Part shown: positions 17,604 through 25,174 of the stretch, in pieces
Layout of the letters: each line of letters opens with the position of its first letter
Position numbering within the stretch: the first letter of the stretch is position 1
DNA from: CAZTME01 sp964614795
Lineage (GTDB): Bacteria; Patescibacteriota; Microgenomatia; UBA1400; PJMF01
Direction: 5' to 3'
Assembly: GCA_964614795.1 (NCBI GenBank)
Contig: CAZTME010000002.1
Span: 1-28,351 of the forward strand
DNA length: 28,351 bases
Notes under the pieces: model-generated
Seen by the model: only the letters and a program-made list of their open reading frames with translations
The model's database searches: none
Told to the model about the DNA's origin: nothing
Translations under genes and position numbers: made by a program

Positions 17604-18113
17604 TTATCTTGTTGCCGAAGCAGTGGCAGATTGCTCAACCGCAGGTGCAAATACCGTGATTCTATTGTTGGCAGTTCTTTGCACTCTGTAACCGGTGTTG
17701 TAACTCGCACAATCGGCTGCGGTAATCGCCTGTCCGGAATGAGTGGATAACGGGTCTGAGGGCAGTGCCGCAATATATTCTGGTACTAATACTGCACAAA
17801 GATTAGTTGCGGGCACAGCTGCAGTTCCGCCACCTTCAATTAATGAAGCACCATCACTGGTTGCAATAACGTATGGAGCATCAATTGGCTGAGTAGCCAA
17901 ACCGGCCGGTAAAGAACCTTGATTATCTACTGTATATTGGTTAATCGCACTCAAGACGGCGTTCACATCAGATTGACGCTGAGTGTCATTTGCTTGTTGA
18001 AATTGCTTGCGTGGATTGATGGCCACTAAAGTAATGGCCAACAGAACGGCTAAAATTCCGATAACTACTAAAAGCTCGATGAGGGTAAAACCCTTCAATT
18101 TGTTTTTGGTCAT
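17604..18113 (-). CDS. pilA: Type IV major pilin (prepilin)
   Basis: This 169-residue protein has the class III leader MTKNKLKG followed by FTLIELLVVIGILAVL. Prepilin peptidase would cut after G8, leaving an N-methylated Phe and E13 (mature Glu5) for subunit docking. The N-terminal helix carries on into a short globular domain. C106 and C135 can form the D-region disulfide loop near the C-terminus, and the tail is Ala/Ser/Thr-rich. It is the only prepilin here with its own promoter candidate and a strong terminator, and its codons are G/C-richer. Both points suit a highly expressed major subunit. It differs from the minor pilins downstream of the kinase, so the gene symbol is by role, not by close identity. 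Confidence 0.92.
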   Translation of the reverse strand: MTKNKLKGFTLIELLVVIGILAVLLAITLVAINPRKQFQQANDTQRQSDVNAVLSAINQYTVDNQGSLPAGLATQPIDAPYVIATSDGASLIEGGGTAAVPATNLCAVLVPEYIAALPSDPLSTHSGQAITAADCASYNTGYRVQRTANNRITVFAPAVEQSATASATR

Positions 18114-18142
18114 AGGCAGTTTCCAAATGTATTACTACATCC

Positions 18143-18171
18143 ATAATGAAGTTTTTTTTTATGCGTGTCAA
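18143..18171 (-). promoter_or_regulatory. Promoter of the major pilin gene
   Basis: A perfect TTGACA (18166-18171 on the minus strand), a 17-bp spacer and CATTAT (18143-18148) precede the pilin start by about 30 bp. An A-tract of nine bases fills much of the spacer. Only a weak GGAAA sits before the ATG. Confidence 0.5.
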
Positions 18172-18214
18172 TAGGTTGTTTTGATCTCTATGAGAAAACA
18201 AGATGTCGTCAGCT

Positions 18215-19225
18215 TCATTCCAATAATGGAGGTGGAGTTTCGACGGTTGGATTACTTTCATTTAAAGAACTTGATCTTGTTGCCAATAGGTCTACATTTA
18301 ATTGAGAGCTTCGTGTTGCATTGATGATTTCTGTCGTTTGTGCGCTATCAGTAGAATTTTGGACGAGTTCATCAATTTGCATTGGATTATCCGCAGAAGA
18401 TGATGATTCTAATAATTGTTGTGTTTGATTTAAATCCATGGGAATTATTGTTTTTTCTACATTTGATTGTTTTAAACGGGCTCTTTTTTCTTCTAATTCT
18501 TTTTTATCTTGTTCTGAAACAAACCAGTAAACTCCAATTAGGATTAAAATAAGAAAAACAAAGAATAAAAATAATAGCCAAGTTCTCTTTTTTTCTGCCG
18601 GCGTTGCCTTAGTAGTTATAAACTGTCTGACTTTTCTTTCATCTTCAAGTAAATCATTAGCTTCTAAAGTTTGCACCATTTTTCCCAATTGCGCACCAGT
18701 TTTTGCATTAAAACCATCTCTTAGTAATTGAACAGGCAAAATTTCCTCAGGAACAAGAGTTGTTGTTTCAAATCCTAATTCATTAAGTGCATCTAACAAA
18801 GGTTCAAAAAAATCTCTATTAATGGCTACTAGCACTGTCTTTTTTTGTTGATGAATCATTTTGACGTAAACATTGGTAAATGGCATAGATTCTCGCAATA
18901 ATTTTGTAGCGAAATCTATTGCTCCGACTGAGGACAATTTCAGGTCAGCCGGATTTTTTTCCTGAGCGCTTAATATCTCTTCTGGAGTTTTACTTACATA
19001 AACGCTTGATTTTAATATGACTAATACTTTTTGTTTTTTGATATCGGACTGAGCAATAAATTTTCCAATTATTTTTTTATATTCTGAAATATTTAAAACT
19101 TGTAGGGAATCACAAATTTCTTTGTCAAAAGCGATAACAAAAACCTCATTTCGCTTAGGATCGAAAAAATGAGCTTCATTTCTATCTAGATAAACAACCA
19201 TTCGCGAATGGGATACTCTATTCAT
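18215..19225 (-). CDS. Single-TM protein, possibly a PilM/GspL-like pilus assembly component
   Basis: This 336-residue protein has a cytosolic N-terminal part (residues 1-212), one membrane segment (about 215-236), a short basic/acidic coil and a low-complexity Ser/Asn/Gln-rich outer tail ending PPPLLE. Within the cytosolic part, VLVAINRDFFEPLLDALNEL followed by GFETTTLVPEEIL resembles the stretch in PilM/GspL proteins where the second actin-like half begins. The fold is much shorter than in those families. A good Shine-Dalgarno (GAGGAG) precedes the ATG. It sits just upstream of the major pilin. A role in pilus assembly is therefore likely, but the family assignment is weak. It may equally be an unrelated pilus-associated protein. 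Confidence 0.7.
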   Translation of the reverse strand: MNRVSHSRMVVYLDRNEAHFFDPKRNEVFVIAFDKEICDSLQVLNISEYKKIIGKFIAQSDIKKQKVLVILKSSVYVSKTPEEILSAQEKNPADLKLSSVGAIDFATKLLRESMPFTNVYVKMIHQQKKTVLVAINRDFFEPLLDALNELGFETTTLVPEEILPVQLLRDGFNAKTGAQLGKMVQTLEANDLLEDERKVRQFITTKATPAEKKRTWLLFLFFVFLILILIGVYWFVSEQDKKELEEKRARLKQSNVEKTIIPMDLNQTQQLLESSSSADNPMQIDELVQNSTDSAQTTEIINATRSSQLNVDLLATRSSSLNESNPTVETPPPLLE

Positions 19226-19322
19226 GACTACTCCTCACCTTCAGCATATCATAAAACAATGTTTCAACTAAAGCGCCAGTTAGAAATTATTGGCGTGTTG
19301 TAAAAATGTTCCCATTTCGTTA

Positions 19323-19331
19323 AGTATAGCA
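19323..19331 (-). promoter_or_regulatory. Extended -10 promoter candidate for the PilM/GspL-like gene
   Basis: The minus strand reads TGCTATACT, an extended -10 element, about 98 bp before the start codon; no good -35 is present. The leader would include a small inverted repeat, CGCCA-12 nt-TGGCG, around 19282-19303. A 10-bp palindrome, TTCTATAGAA, lies further upstream at 19412-19421. Confidence 0.35.
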
Positions 19332-19452
19332 AACTCAAGCAGACTGACGCCTTATCATCGGTAGCTTCATCTGGTTTGAGACAAGGTAAAACTGTCATTT
19401 GGTTTTGAGAGTTCTATAGAAATGTCCCCTTTTGAAAAATAACCTTACAATT

Positions 19453-19860
19453 TTATTCAAAAATCCATGATTCAATTCGCAATTCGCCCCTGTCTCGCAC
19501 CAGTTCCACTTTTGCGGTTTGCATTTGCCCCGAAAAAGTAGCTACAGTCTGTATCGAAAAACTACCGCTGCTTGAAGCAACGTCGACTTGTACCGGAATT
19601 TGATTAATTATTATCTCTTCTCCAGAATAACTTGGCTTTCTCAAAAGAATGAGAATAGTGTTCTCTATTGCTGAATCCAGACTTGCTCTTAATAATTGAG
19701 TTTTTTCTTGCTTGGCATTGGATTGAGAACTGCTAAAAATTAATAAAGTAGATAATCCAATTAATGAAACACCCAGAAACATAATGATTAATACTACAAC
19801 AAGCACATAGCCATTGAGTATTTTCAATTTTTTTTCAGAATGTTCATGGCAAAATATCAT
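19453..19860 (-). CDS. Minor pilin-like protein, GspK/PilX type
   Basis: This 135-residue protein has a leader ending LNG, then YVLVVVLIIMFLG, which matches GspK/PilX-type prepilins in lacking the usual Glu at mature position 5. G17 would be the cleavage residue. A short soluble domain of about 90 residues follows, far smaller than a full GspK. It is last in the H-I-J-K-ordered minor pilin set, 5 bp after the PilW/GspJ-like gene. In known systems this type of subunit helps cap or prime the pilus tip. Confidence 0.75.
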   Translation of the reverse strand: MIFCHEHSEKKLKILNGYVLVVVLIIMFLGVSLIGLSTLLIFSSSQSNAKQEKTQLLRASLDSAIENTILILLRKPSYSGEEIIINQIPVQVDVASSSGSFSIQTVATFSGQMQTAKVELVRDRGELRIESWIFE

Positions 19861-19865
19861 ATAGT

Positions 19866-20357
19866 TTATTTTATTTGATGAGTAATGATAATTGGTGATA
19901 ATTTTGGCTTACTTTCACTCATTTCACTTGCCTCTAACTTCAGCTCTAGTTTTAGCAATCCAGCCTCAGTTCCAGTTCTACTTACAGAAAAATCTTCCAA
20001 ACTGACTCTAGAACTATGCAATTGAGCACTACCAGTAGAATCCTGTCTTATAAGCACTCCGCTGGCCGAACTGTAACTCACTAAGCCGCTATTTGTTAAA
20101 ATTTGCATTTCAGAAAAAACAGCAGTTTGCGTAGCGGGGATCACAACTTCTGTCATTCTATTTAAATCATACTTAATTACTCCTTCAATAAAAGCTTGAT
20201 CACGAACCAGAGCATCATATTCAATATAATAAAGTTGAGATTGAACTATATGATTGGCCATCCAAATAATGACAGACAAAAAGGGTAATAATAAAGCCAT
20301 GCCTAATATCAGTTCGATCAATGTGAATGCTGAAATTTTTCCCTTTTTAATTTTCAT
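19866..20357 (-). CDS. Minor pilin, GspJ/PilW type
   Basis: This 163-residue protein has the leader MKIKKGKISA and FTLIELILGMALLLPF, a good class III prepilin signal with E15 at mature position 5. The residue at the cut site is Ala rather than Gly, which prepilin peptidases accept less often. The rest is beta-rich, with a pattern of short strands and FSVSRTGTEAGLLKLELKL near the end, as in PilW/GspJ proteins. It follows the propeller-bearing pilin by 21 bp and precedes the GspK-like gene by 5 bp. Confidence 0.82.
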   Translation of the reverse strand: MKIKKGKISAFTLIELILGMALLLPFLSVIIWMANHIVQSQLYYIEYDALVRDQAFIEGVIKYDLNRMTEVVIPATQTAVFSEMQILTNSGLVSYSSASGVLIRQDSTGSAQLHSSRVSLEDFSVSRTGTEAGLLKLELKLEASEMSESKPKLSPIIITHQIK

Positions 20358-20378
20358 GATAAATTTTTCTCATTATTA

Positions 20379-22328
20379 TCAAGGACTATAGTTAATGCGT
20401 ACTTCTTCAAATACCGGTGTAGCAAAAAAATCACTGGTATTAAAATAGACTCGATAGCGTAAACATCTACCAGGATTTTCAAAACCAAGGTCATCATCAT
20501 TTAAAGGAAGAGTATCTGGCTCAGTAAAAAAGCTATTTGTATCGCCACTTGGTCCCCAATACACATATTGAGCATCACTGCATCCGTTAGAACCGGCATT
20601 GGCTACTGCCACTTGGTATCTTACTTGAGTATTTTCTGGTGTTTGTTGAGAAAAATCAAGATAATTAATGACAGAATTTGATTGCATATCGATTGGTTCG
20701 CTAGTGTAAATTCCCTCAGCCGCATATTGACCTCCCGGCCCTCCTTCAATTATTTTTATTTCTGCATCTGGATCTTTAGTAACAATATAGGAATAAGCAT
20801 CACCGTCGGACTCTAAAACACCACCCACGCCATAAACGCCATTATCCAGATTAAGCCCTCCGCAACGATTTGGATTTTGTTCATTAGAAATATCTACAAC
20901 CTGATATTCTTCGCCTCCCGATCCAACCATCAATACTTTATTACCAGTAACCACACTAATTCCCCTGGCATTCATGCCGTTGGTATCATAAGAAGACACT
21001 AGACTAATCGAAGTTTTATTCGTTGTATTTAAAATAAATAGCTCTCTTTGAGTACTTGATTCCGAAGTAACCAAATATGCCCTAGTTCCAGTGCTATTAA
21101 CATAAATATCTTTTCCTTGCTTAGAGTTAACATTTGCCGAACCTCTTCGGATCATGTTGCTGGGATTACTCACATCCACAATGCGCATTTCGGCCCAACC
21201 CCAATCTAGAGCCACAAACGCGTGATTATTGACAACTTGCAATCGATATCCAATTGCCGGCAATATCCAAATTCCAGATAAATCAACTGAGCCTAAGGCA
21301 GGTCGACTGCCAGTTTTTTGAGATAAATCAAAACTCCACAATCTATTTCCAATAGTAGTGTAACCAATATTTCCTACCACATAAACACCTTGGGCTACTC
21401 CCCACCAGTTATTTGCATTGAAGTATCCAACTTCTTGATTCGTAGATAAATCGATGATGACAATATTTCTATCCCAAGTGTCCGTGGCAATGTAAGCATA
21501 ATTTCCATCAATAAAAATATCATTAGTGTCATAACCTTGAGTGGAACCAGCTACAGAAATAACCGGAGGTTCATCCTGAGAAACATTCAGCTCATAAAAA
21601 CTTCCCTCATTCCCCCAATCTGTTCCGGTAAAAATTTTACCCTCGATCGCTCTAATCACGCTTGCTCTGGCACTCATAGGCAAATCATGTTGAGCAATAA
21701 TGTTTTCACCTGGTAAACACCAATTTCCTCTGCCTCCAACTGAAAGAATCACCTCACCATCTTGATCACTGGTGGACAAAGTTGCATCAAACTCTCCTTG
21801 GTCAAACTCAGCCTGAGTAGTTCTAATCAATGTTTCGTTATCCAGATATCTAGTTAACAAAAACTCTGTGTTAGTAGTTTTATTTAGATTTTGACCATAA
21901 TTTATATTGACGATTATTTTTTTTGTTGAAGGGTCCAGCACGCCTCCCTCATTAACGATTTTCCAATCACTATCTCGATTGACATGAGTAATAATAATTT
22001 CTTGCTCTAATTCATCATCAATAATCGCACTGCCAGTGGCGAGAGAGTATTGTCCGTTTTCTTCAATCAAGTGATAGGTGCCAGACTCAGGCAGTTGATC
22101 CCATCCTTGAGCTCTTAAAGACCAAATTTTTTGAATACTTTCTTCTAATAAATAATGAGCGATTTGTCTTTTTTCTACAGTAATTTCAGCATTGCCGCTA
22201 TTCACTATCGTGCCAATAAGTGGAGTAATGATGATAAATAAAAGGCCAAAAGCAATTACGAGTTCAAGCAGCATTCCACCTTGAGGATTTTTTTTGCTAG
22301 TATCATTTTTTTGAATTAAGTTAATCAT
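20379..22328 (-). CDS. GspI/PilV-like minor pilin fused to a beta-propeller (candidate tip adhesin)
   Basis: This 649-residue protein, against about 120-200 for usual GspI/PilV, starts with a prepilin-like leader (NPQG cut site, then GMLLELVIAFGLLFIIITPL, E22). A PilV/GspI-like region follows to about 165. Residues about 205-535 look like a beta-propeller of LVIVD type, with blade motifs IVIIDLSTNQEVG (289-301), MRIVDVSNPSNMI (381-393) and YQVVDISNEQNPN (475-487). Residues about 540-649 form a final beta domain with cysteines 583 and 622. It is translationally coupled to the upstream FimT-like gene by an ATGA overlap. Its plan matches tip pilins that carry a large adhesive head, comparable in layout but not in sequence to PilY1-type propellers. 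A tip adhesin is the best hypothesis. Confidence 0.85.
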   Translation of the reverse strand: MINLIQKNDTSKKNPQGGMLLELVIAFGLLFIIITPLIGTIVNSGNAEITVEKRQIAHYLLEESIQKIWSLRAQGWDQLPESGTYHLIEENGQYSLATGSAIIDDELEQEIIITHVNRDSDWKIVNEGGVLDPSTKKIIVNINYGQNLNKTTNTEFLLTRYLDNETLIRTTQAEFDQGEFDATLSTSDQDGEVILSVGGRGNWCLPGENIIAQHDLPMSARASVIRAIEGKIFTGTDWGNEGSFYELNVSQDEPPVISVAGSTQGYDTNDIFIDGNYAYIATDTWDRNIVIIDLSTNQEVGYFNANNWWGVAQGVYVVGNIGYTTIGNRLWSFDLSQKTGSRPALGSVDLSGIWILPAIGYRLQVVNNHAFVALDWGWAEMRIVDVSNPSNMIRRGSANVNSKQGKDIYVNSTGTRAYLVTSESSTQRELFILNTTNKTSISLVSSYDTNGMNARGISVVTGNKVLMVGSGGEEYQVVDISNEQNPNRCGGLNLDNGVYGVGGVLESDGDAYSYIVTKDPDAEIKIIEGGPGGQYAAEGIYTSEPIDMQSNSVINYLDFSQQTPENTQVRYQVAVANAGSNGCSDAQYVYWGPSGDTNSFFTEPDTLPLNDDDLGFENPGRCLRYRVYFNTSDFFATPVFEEVRINYSP

Positions 22329-22810
22329 GGATTAATCATTTCTTCTATTTCGACTACCCCATATCTATTAAAATTTAATTTTACAGAACGCATATTCGAA
22401 AAAATAATAATTGAAGATTGAGTAGCTTGGTATTGATCAACAAATCCAGAGTTTTGAGAGAAAATAATTTGATCATTAGGCAAGTTGATATTTTCTATTG
22501 TAATGCCATTTTCAAGAATAATTTCTTCATTTTGCACATCTTCATCTTGATATTCTAAACCAGAAAATAAAGTATAAGAATTATTTTTAAAATATATTCC
22601 GTGAGCTTGATTGTCAGAGTTACCAATTTGACGATTAATTGCTTTTTGTTGCTGTGAGGCTAAATCAGATATTAATAATTCTAAAGATGTGTTGAACTGA
22701 GTACGATTAAGACTGTTAAAACCAATCACTGTTGCCATGCTAGCCAAAGTCAAAAAAATCCCCATTGATAGAATTATTTCAATGAATGAGTAACCGGATA
22801 CTTTTTTCAT
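22325..22810 (-). CDS. Minor pilin, GspH/FimT type
   Basis: This 161-residue protein has the leader MKKVSG and YSFIEIILSMGIFLTLASM. G6 is the cut site and E11 is mature position 5. The following QQQKAINRQIG helix end and the beta-rich remainder resemble FimT/GspH. It begins 5 bp after the kinase gene ends and overlaps the next gene by 4 bp, so it is in one transcription unit with both. In other species FimT-like pilins can bind DNA during uptake; no such site can be judged here. Confidence 0.82.
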   Translation of the reverse strand: MKKVSGYSFIEIILSMGIFLTLASMATVIGFNSLNRTQFNTSLELLISDLASQQQKAINRQIGNSDNQAHGIYFKNNSYTLFSGLEYQDEDVQNEEIILENGITIENINLPNDQIIFSQNSGFVDQYQATQSSIIIFSNMRSVKLNFNRYGVVEIEEMINP

Positions 22811-22815
22811 TTTTC

Positions 22816-25107
22816 TTAGTATCCCCCTACTTCACTGTGAATGATGCCGGCGTCTTTGCCATTTTTTTCGCCACTTTTTAATTTTAAAGCAGTCGAGTTA
22901 TTTTCTTTTGGTAAAGAGAAGTAGAAAGTTGAGCCCTTGCCTCTGCCTTGACTATGTACACCAATTTCTCCACCATGCATTTCAATTATGGATTTACAAA
23001 TGTATAGTCCCAAACCCGTGCCTTGAACAGTGCCTGCGGTCATTAAGTAGGTTTCACGGATCATGCCGAATTTTTTGAAAAGTTTTGGTATTTCATCTTC
23101 TTCCAAACCCGCACCAGTGTCTTTAACTTTAATATGAACAAATAATTCATCTGTGGAAAAACTGATTTCCACTCTGCCACCTTTGGGAGTAAATTTTAAA
23201 GAATTACCAATTAAATTGACTAACACTTCTTTGATTTTGTCGGAATCGATCATGACGGTGGGTAATTTTTCCAGTGCTTGCTCTTGATGATTTTCTAAAT
23301 TTTTGGCGGTTTTCATAATTTCTATGGCCACTCCCTGCTCTTTTGCTTTTCCTTCCAACTCAGTAATTACTTCTTGAGTCAAGTTCAAAATATCGGTGGG
23401 CTCAACCGAGAGCAAAATTCTCCCCGATTCAATTCTGGAAATGTTAAGCATGGAGTTAACTAGCCTGGTTAAACGCGTACTGGATTCATAAATTCGACGC
23501 GCATATTCCTTTTGTTTAGGCTTCAATTTGCCCACTTTATCGTTAAAAAGCATCCAGCTGTAATTGCGAATTGAAACCATGGGAGTGCGCAGTTCATGAG
23601 AAGCCAAAGACACAAACTCATCTTTCAATTTATCAAACTGCAAAAGGCGCTTATTGGCCGTCTTCAAACGCTTTGTCGCCCTCGCCACCTCATCTTTAAG
23701 GGTGGTGTTGAAATTCTTAATCTCTTCATACGCTCGGGCGTTTGCCAAAGCAACTCCTAATTGTTTGTCGATGATGCTCAATACTTTAAAATCATCATCT
23801 GAATAATGTGCTCCGGAAGATTTTTCTCCAAGTCCTAACAATCCAACTAAATTATTTTGAAATTTTAAACCAAGAAATACTTCCGAATTGATTCTTTCCA
23901 TGTATTTAACAGTTTTAAAATCAAGTATTTCATCGCTAACAAGCAAATTATCCTCGCATTTTTTCAATCTTGATATTAAGTAAGCAATCATTAAATGTTC
24001 TTCTTGATTTAAAGATTTTTTTCTTCCCTGAATCCATTTTTCTATAAGTCTGTCATTAAATACATACAGGGTTAATGAGGAACTTTTAAATTTTTTTACA
24101 AACACATCATGAATTGCATTTGATAAATCGGCCAGTTCTAAATGAGTAACTGTGACTGAAGTTATCTCTCTTAATACATCTTCAACATTATAAGAACCTG
24201 AGTGAAACCATCTCTGAGTTAAATAATCAAAAGAACTTTTTATTGGTTGAAAAATTACAATTGTAAATCCAATTAGTAAAATTAAAAAAAGCATCTCAAT
24301 AAATGACCTGCTATTTCCAAATAATAAATTAGTTAAACTAATAATTAACACTCCAAGACCTAAAACTACAAATCCTAGTGACAAGATGTATGAAAATGTT
24401 CTAACTACAATCATTTTAGCGTCCACAAATCTGTGTTTTGCAATAGCATATCCAACCAAAATTATCCATAGAGTGGTCATCACCTGACCCAACCAATTTA
24501 AGTGAAATACTCCAAAAGTTGGAAGCAATAGATTGGAAATCATTGCAATGGATGAGGCAGCAATCAGTCCAATTAATAATAATTTAATTTGATATTTAAA
24601 AACTCCTCTAGAATTTTTATATCTCAAAAAATAAATGAAATAAGAGGAAAAAAATAAAATAGAAACATAAATTGGAAATGTTAAATAATACAAATAATTA
24701 AAAACTATTGTTTTCTCACCATTTACAGAAACATCAACAGTCAAAACAATTAAATTTGTCAAAGAATTAATTAAGAAATAAATAATTCCAACTGATAAGG
24801 TTGGAAATAATATCTTTTTAGAAATTATTCTATCTGGAAAAGAAAGACCATGAAAAATAAAACTTAATGGAATCAAAGAGGCAAATGCATAAAGTTGTCT
24901 TGCCCAAAAAGTGGCCATTTCCGCATCAAGATGATTGGCATAAAATCTATATAAGATCATTGATAAACACCACAAAAAAACCATTAAAGTAGCAAATTTA
25001 AAATATTTGATTGAAACAAACCTTGGAGAGCGAAAATGTACCAGCATCAAAATTGCAAAATTTGCAAGAGTGATAAAAACAATTAATACATTTTTGAGAT
25101 CCATCAT
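22816..25107 (-). CDS. Multi-TM sensor histidine kinase with GAF domain
   Basis: This 763-residue protein has eight or nine hydrophobic segments in residues 1-290, like the 7TM-type sensor regions of some kinases. A GAF-like domain follows (about 300-460) and then a coiled coil (about 465-492). The HisKA dimer helix carries H504 in ASHELRTPM. The ATPase domain shows the N box NLIGNSLKFTP, the G1 box DTGAGLEEDE, F box LFKKFGM and G2 box GTGLGLYICK. It ends with no receiver domain, so it needs a separate response regulator. The single-domain receiver at 27130-27564 is the nearest candidate. It precedes the four minor pilin genes with a 5-bp gap. This links it to pilus function. The ligand is unknown. 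Confidence 0.92.
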   Translation of the reverse strand: MMDLKNVLIVFITLANFAILMLVHFRSPRFVSIKYFKFATLMVFLWCLSMILYRFYANHLDAEMATFWARQLYAFASLIPLSFIFHGLSFPDRIISKKILFPTLSVGIIYFLINSLTNLIVLTVDVSVNGEKTIVFNYLYYLTFPIYVSILFFSSYFIYFLRYKNSRGVFKYQIKLLLIGLIAASSIAMISNLLLPTFGVFHLNWLGQVMTTLWIILVGYAIAKHRFVDAKMIVVRTFSYILSLGFVVLGLGVLIISLTNLLFGNSRSFIEMLFLILLIGFTIVIFQPIKSSFDYLTQRWFHSGSYNVEDVLREITSVTVTHLELADLSNAIHDVFVKKFKSSSLTLYVFNDRLIEKWIQGRKKSLNQEEHLMIAYLISRLKKCEDNLLVSDEILDFKTVKYMERINSEVFLGLKFQNNLVGLLGLGEKSSGAHYSDDDFKVLSIIDKQLGVALANARAYEEIKNFNTTLKDEVARATKRLKTANKRLLQFDKLKDEFVSLASHELRTPMVSIRNYSWMLFNDKVGKLKPKQKEYARRIYESSTRLTRLVNSMLNISRIESGRILLSVEPTDILNLTQEVITELEGKAKEQGVAIEIMKTAKNLENHQEQALEKLPTVMIDSDKIKEVLVNLIGNSLKFTPKGGRVEISFSTDELFVHIKVKDTGAGLEEDEIPKLFKKFGMIRETYLMTAGTVQGTGLGLYICKSIIEMHGGEIGVHSQGRGKGSTFYFSLPKENNSTALKLKSGEKNGKDAGIIHSEVGGY

Positions 25108-25174
25108 TACATAATAACAGATAAAGAGCCCTTGTTTCTACATCACAACAAAAATTTTTTCCAACAAACTGTTG

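Noticed and set aside
22325..22328. Genetic code 25 (TGA as Gly), used by some CPR groups
   Set aside because: TGA ends the FimT-like gene in an ATGA overlap and ends the propeller pilin where its fold closes; internal in-frame TGA codons are not needed for any gene.
25162..25174. CAACA-3 nt-TGTTG followed by A/T run as a terminator after the reductase-like gene
   Set aside because: A 5-bp stem is too weak to call; the kinase may well be co-transcribed.
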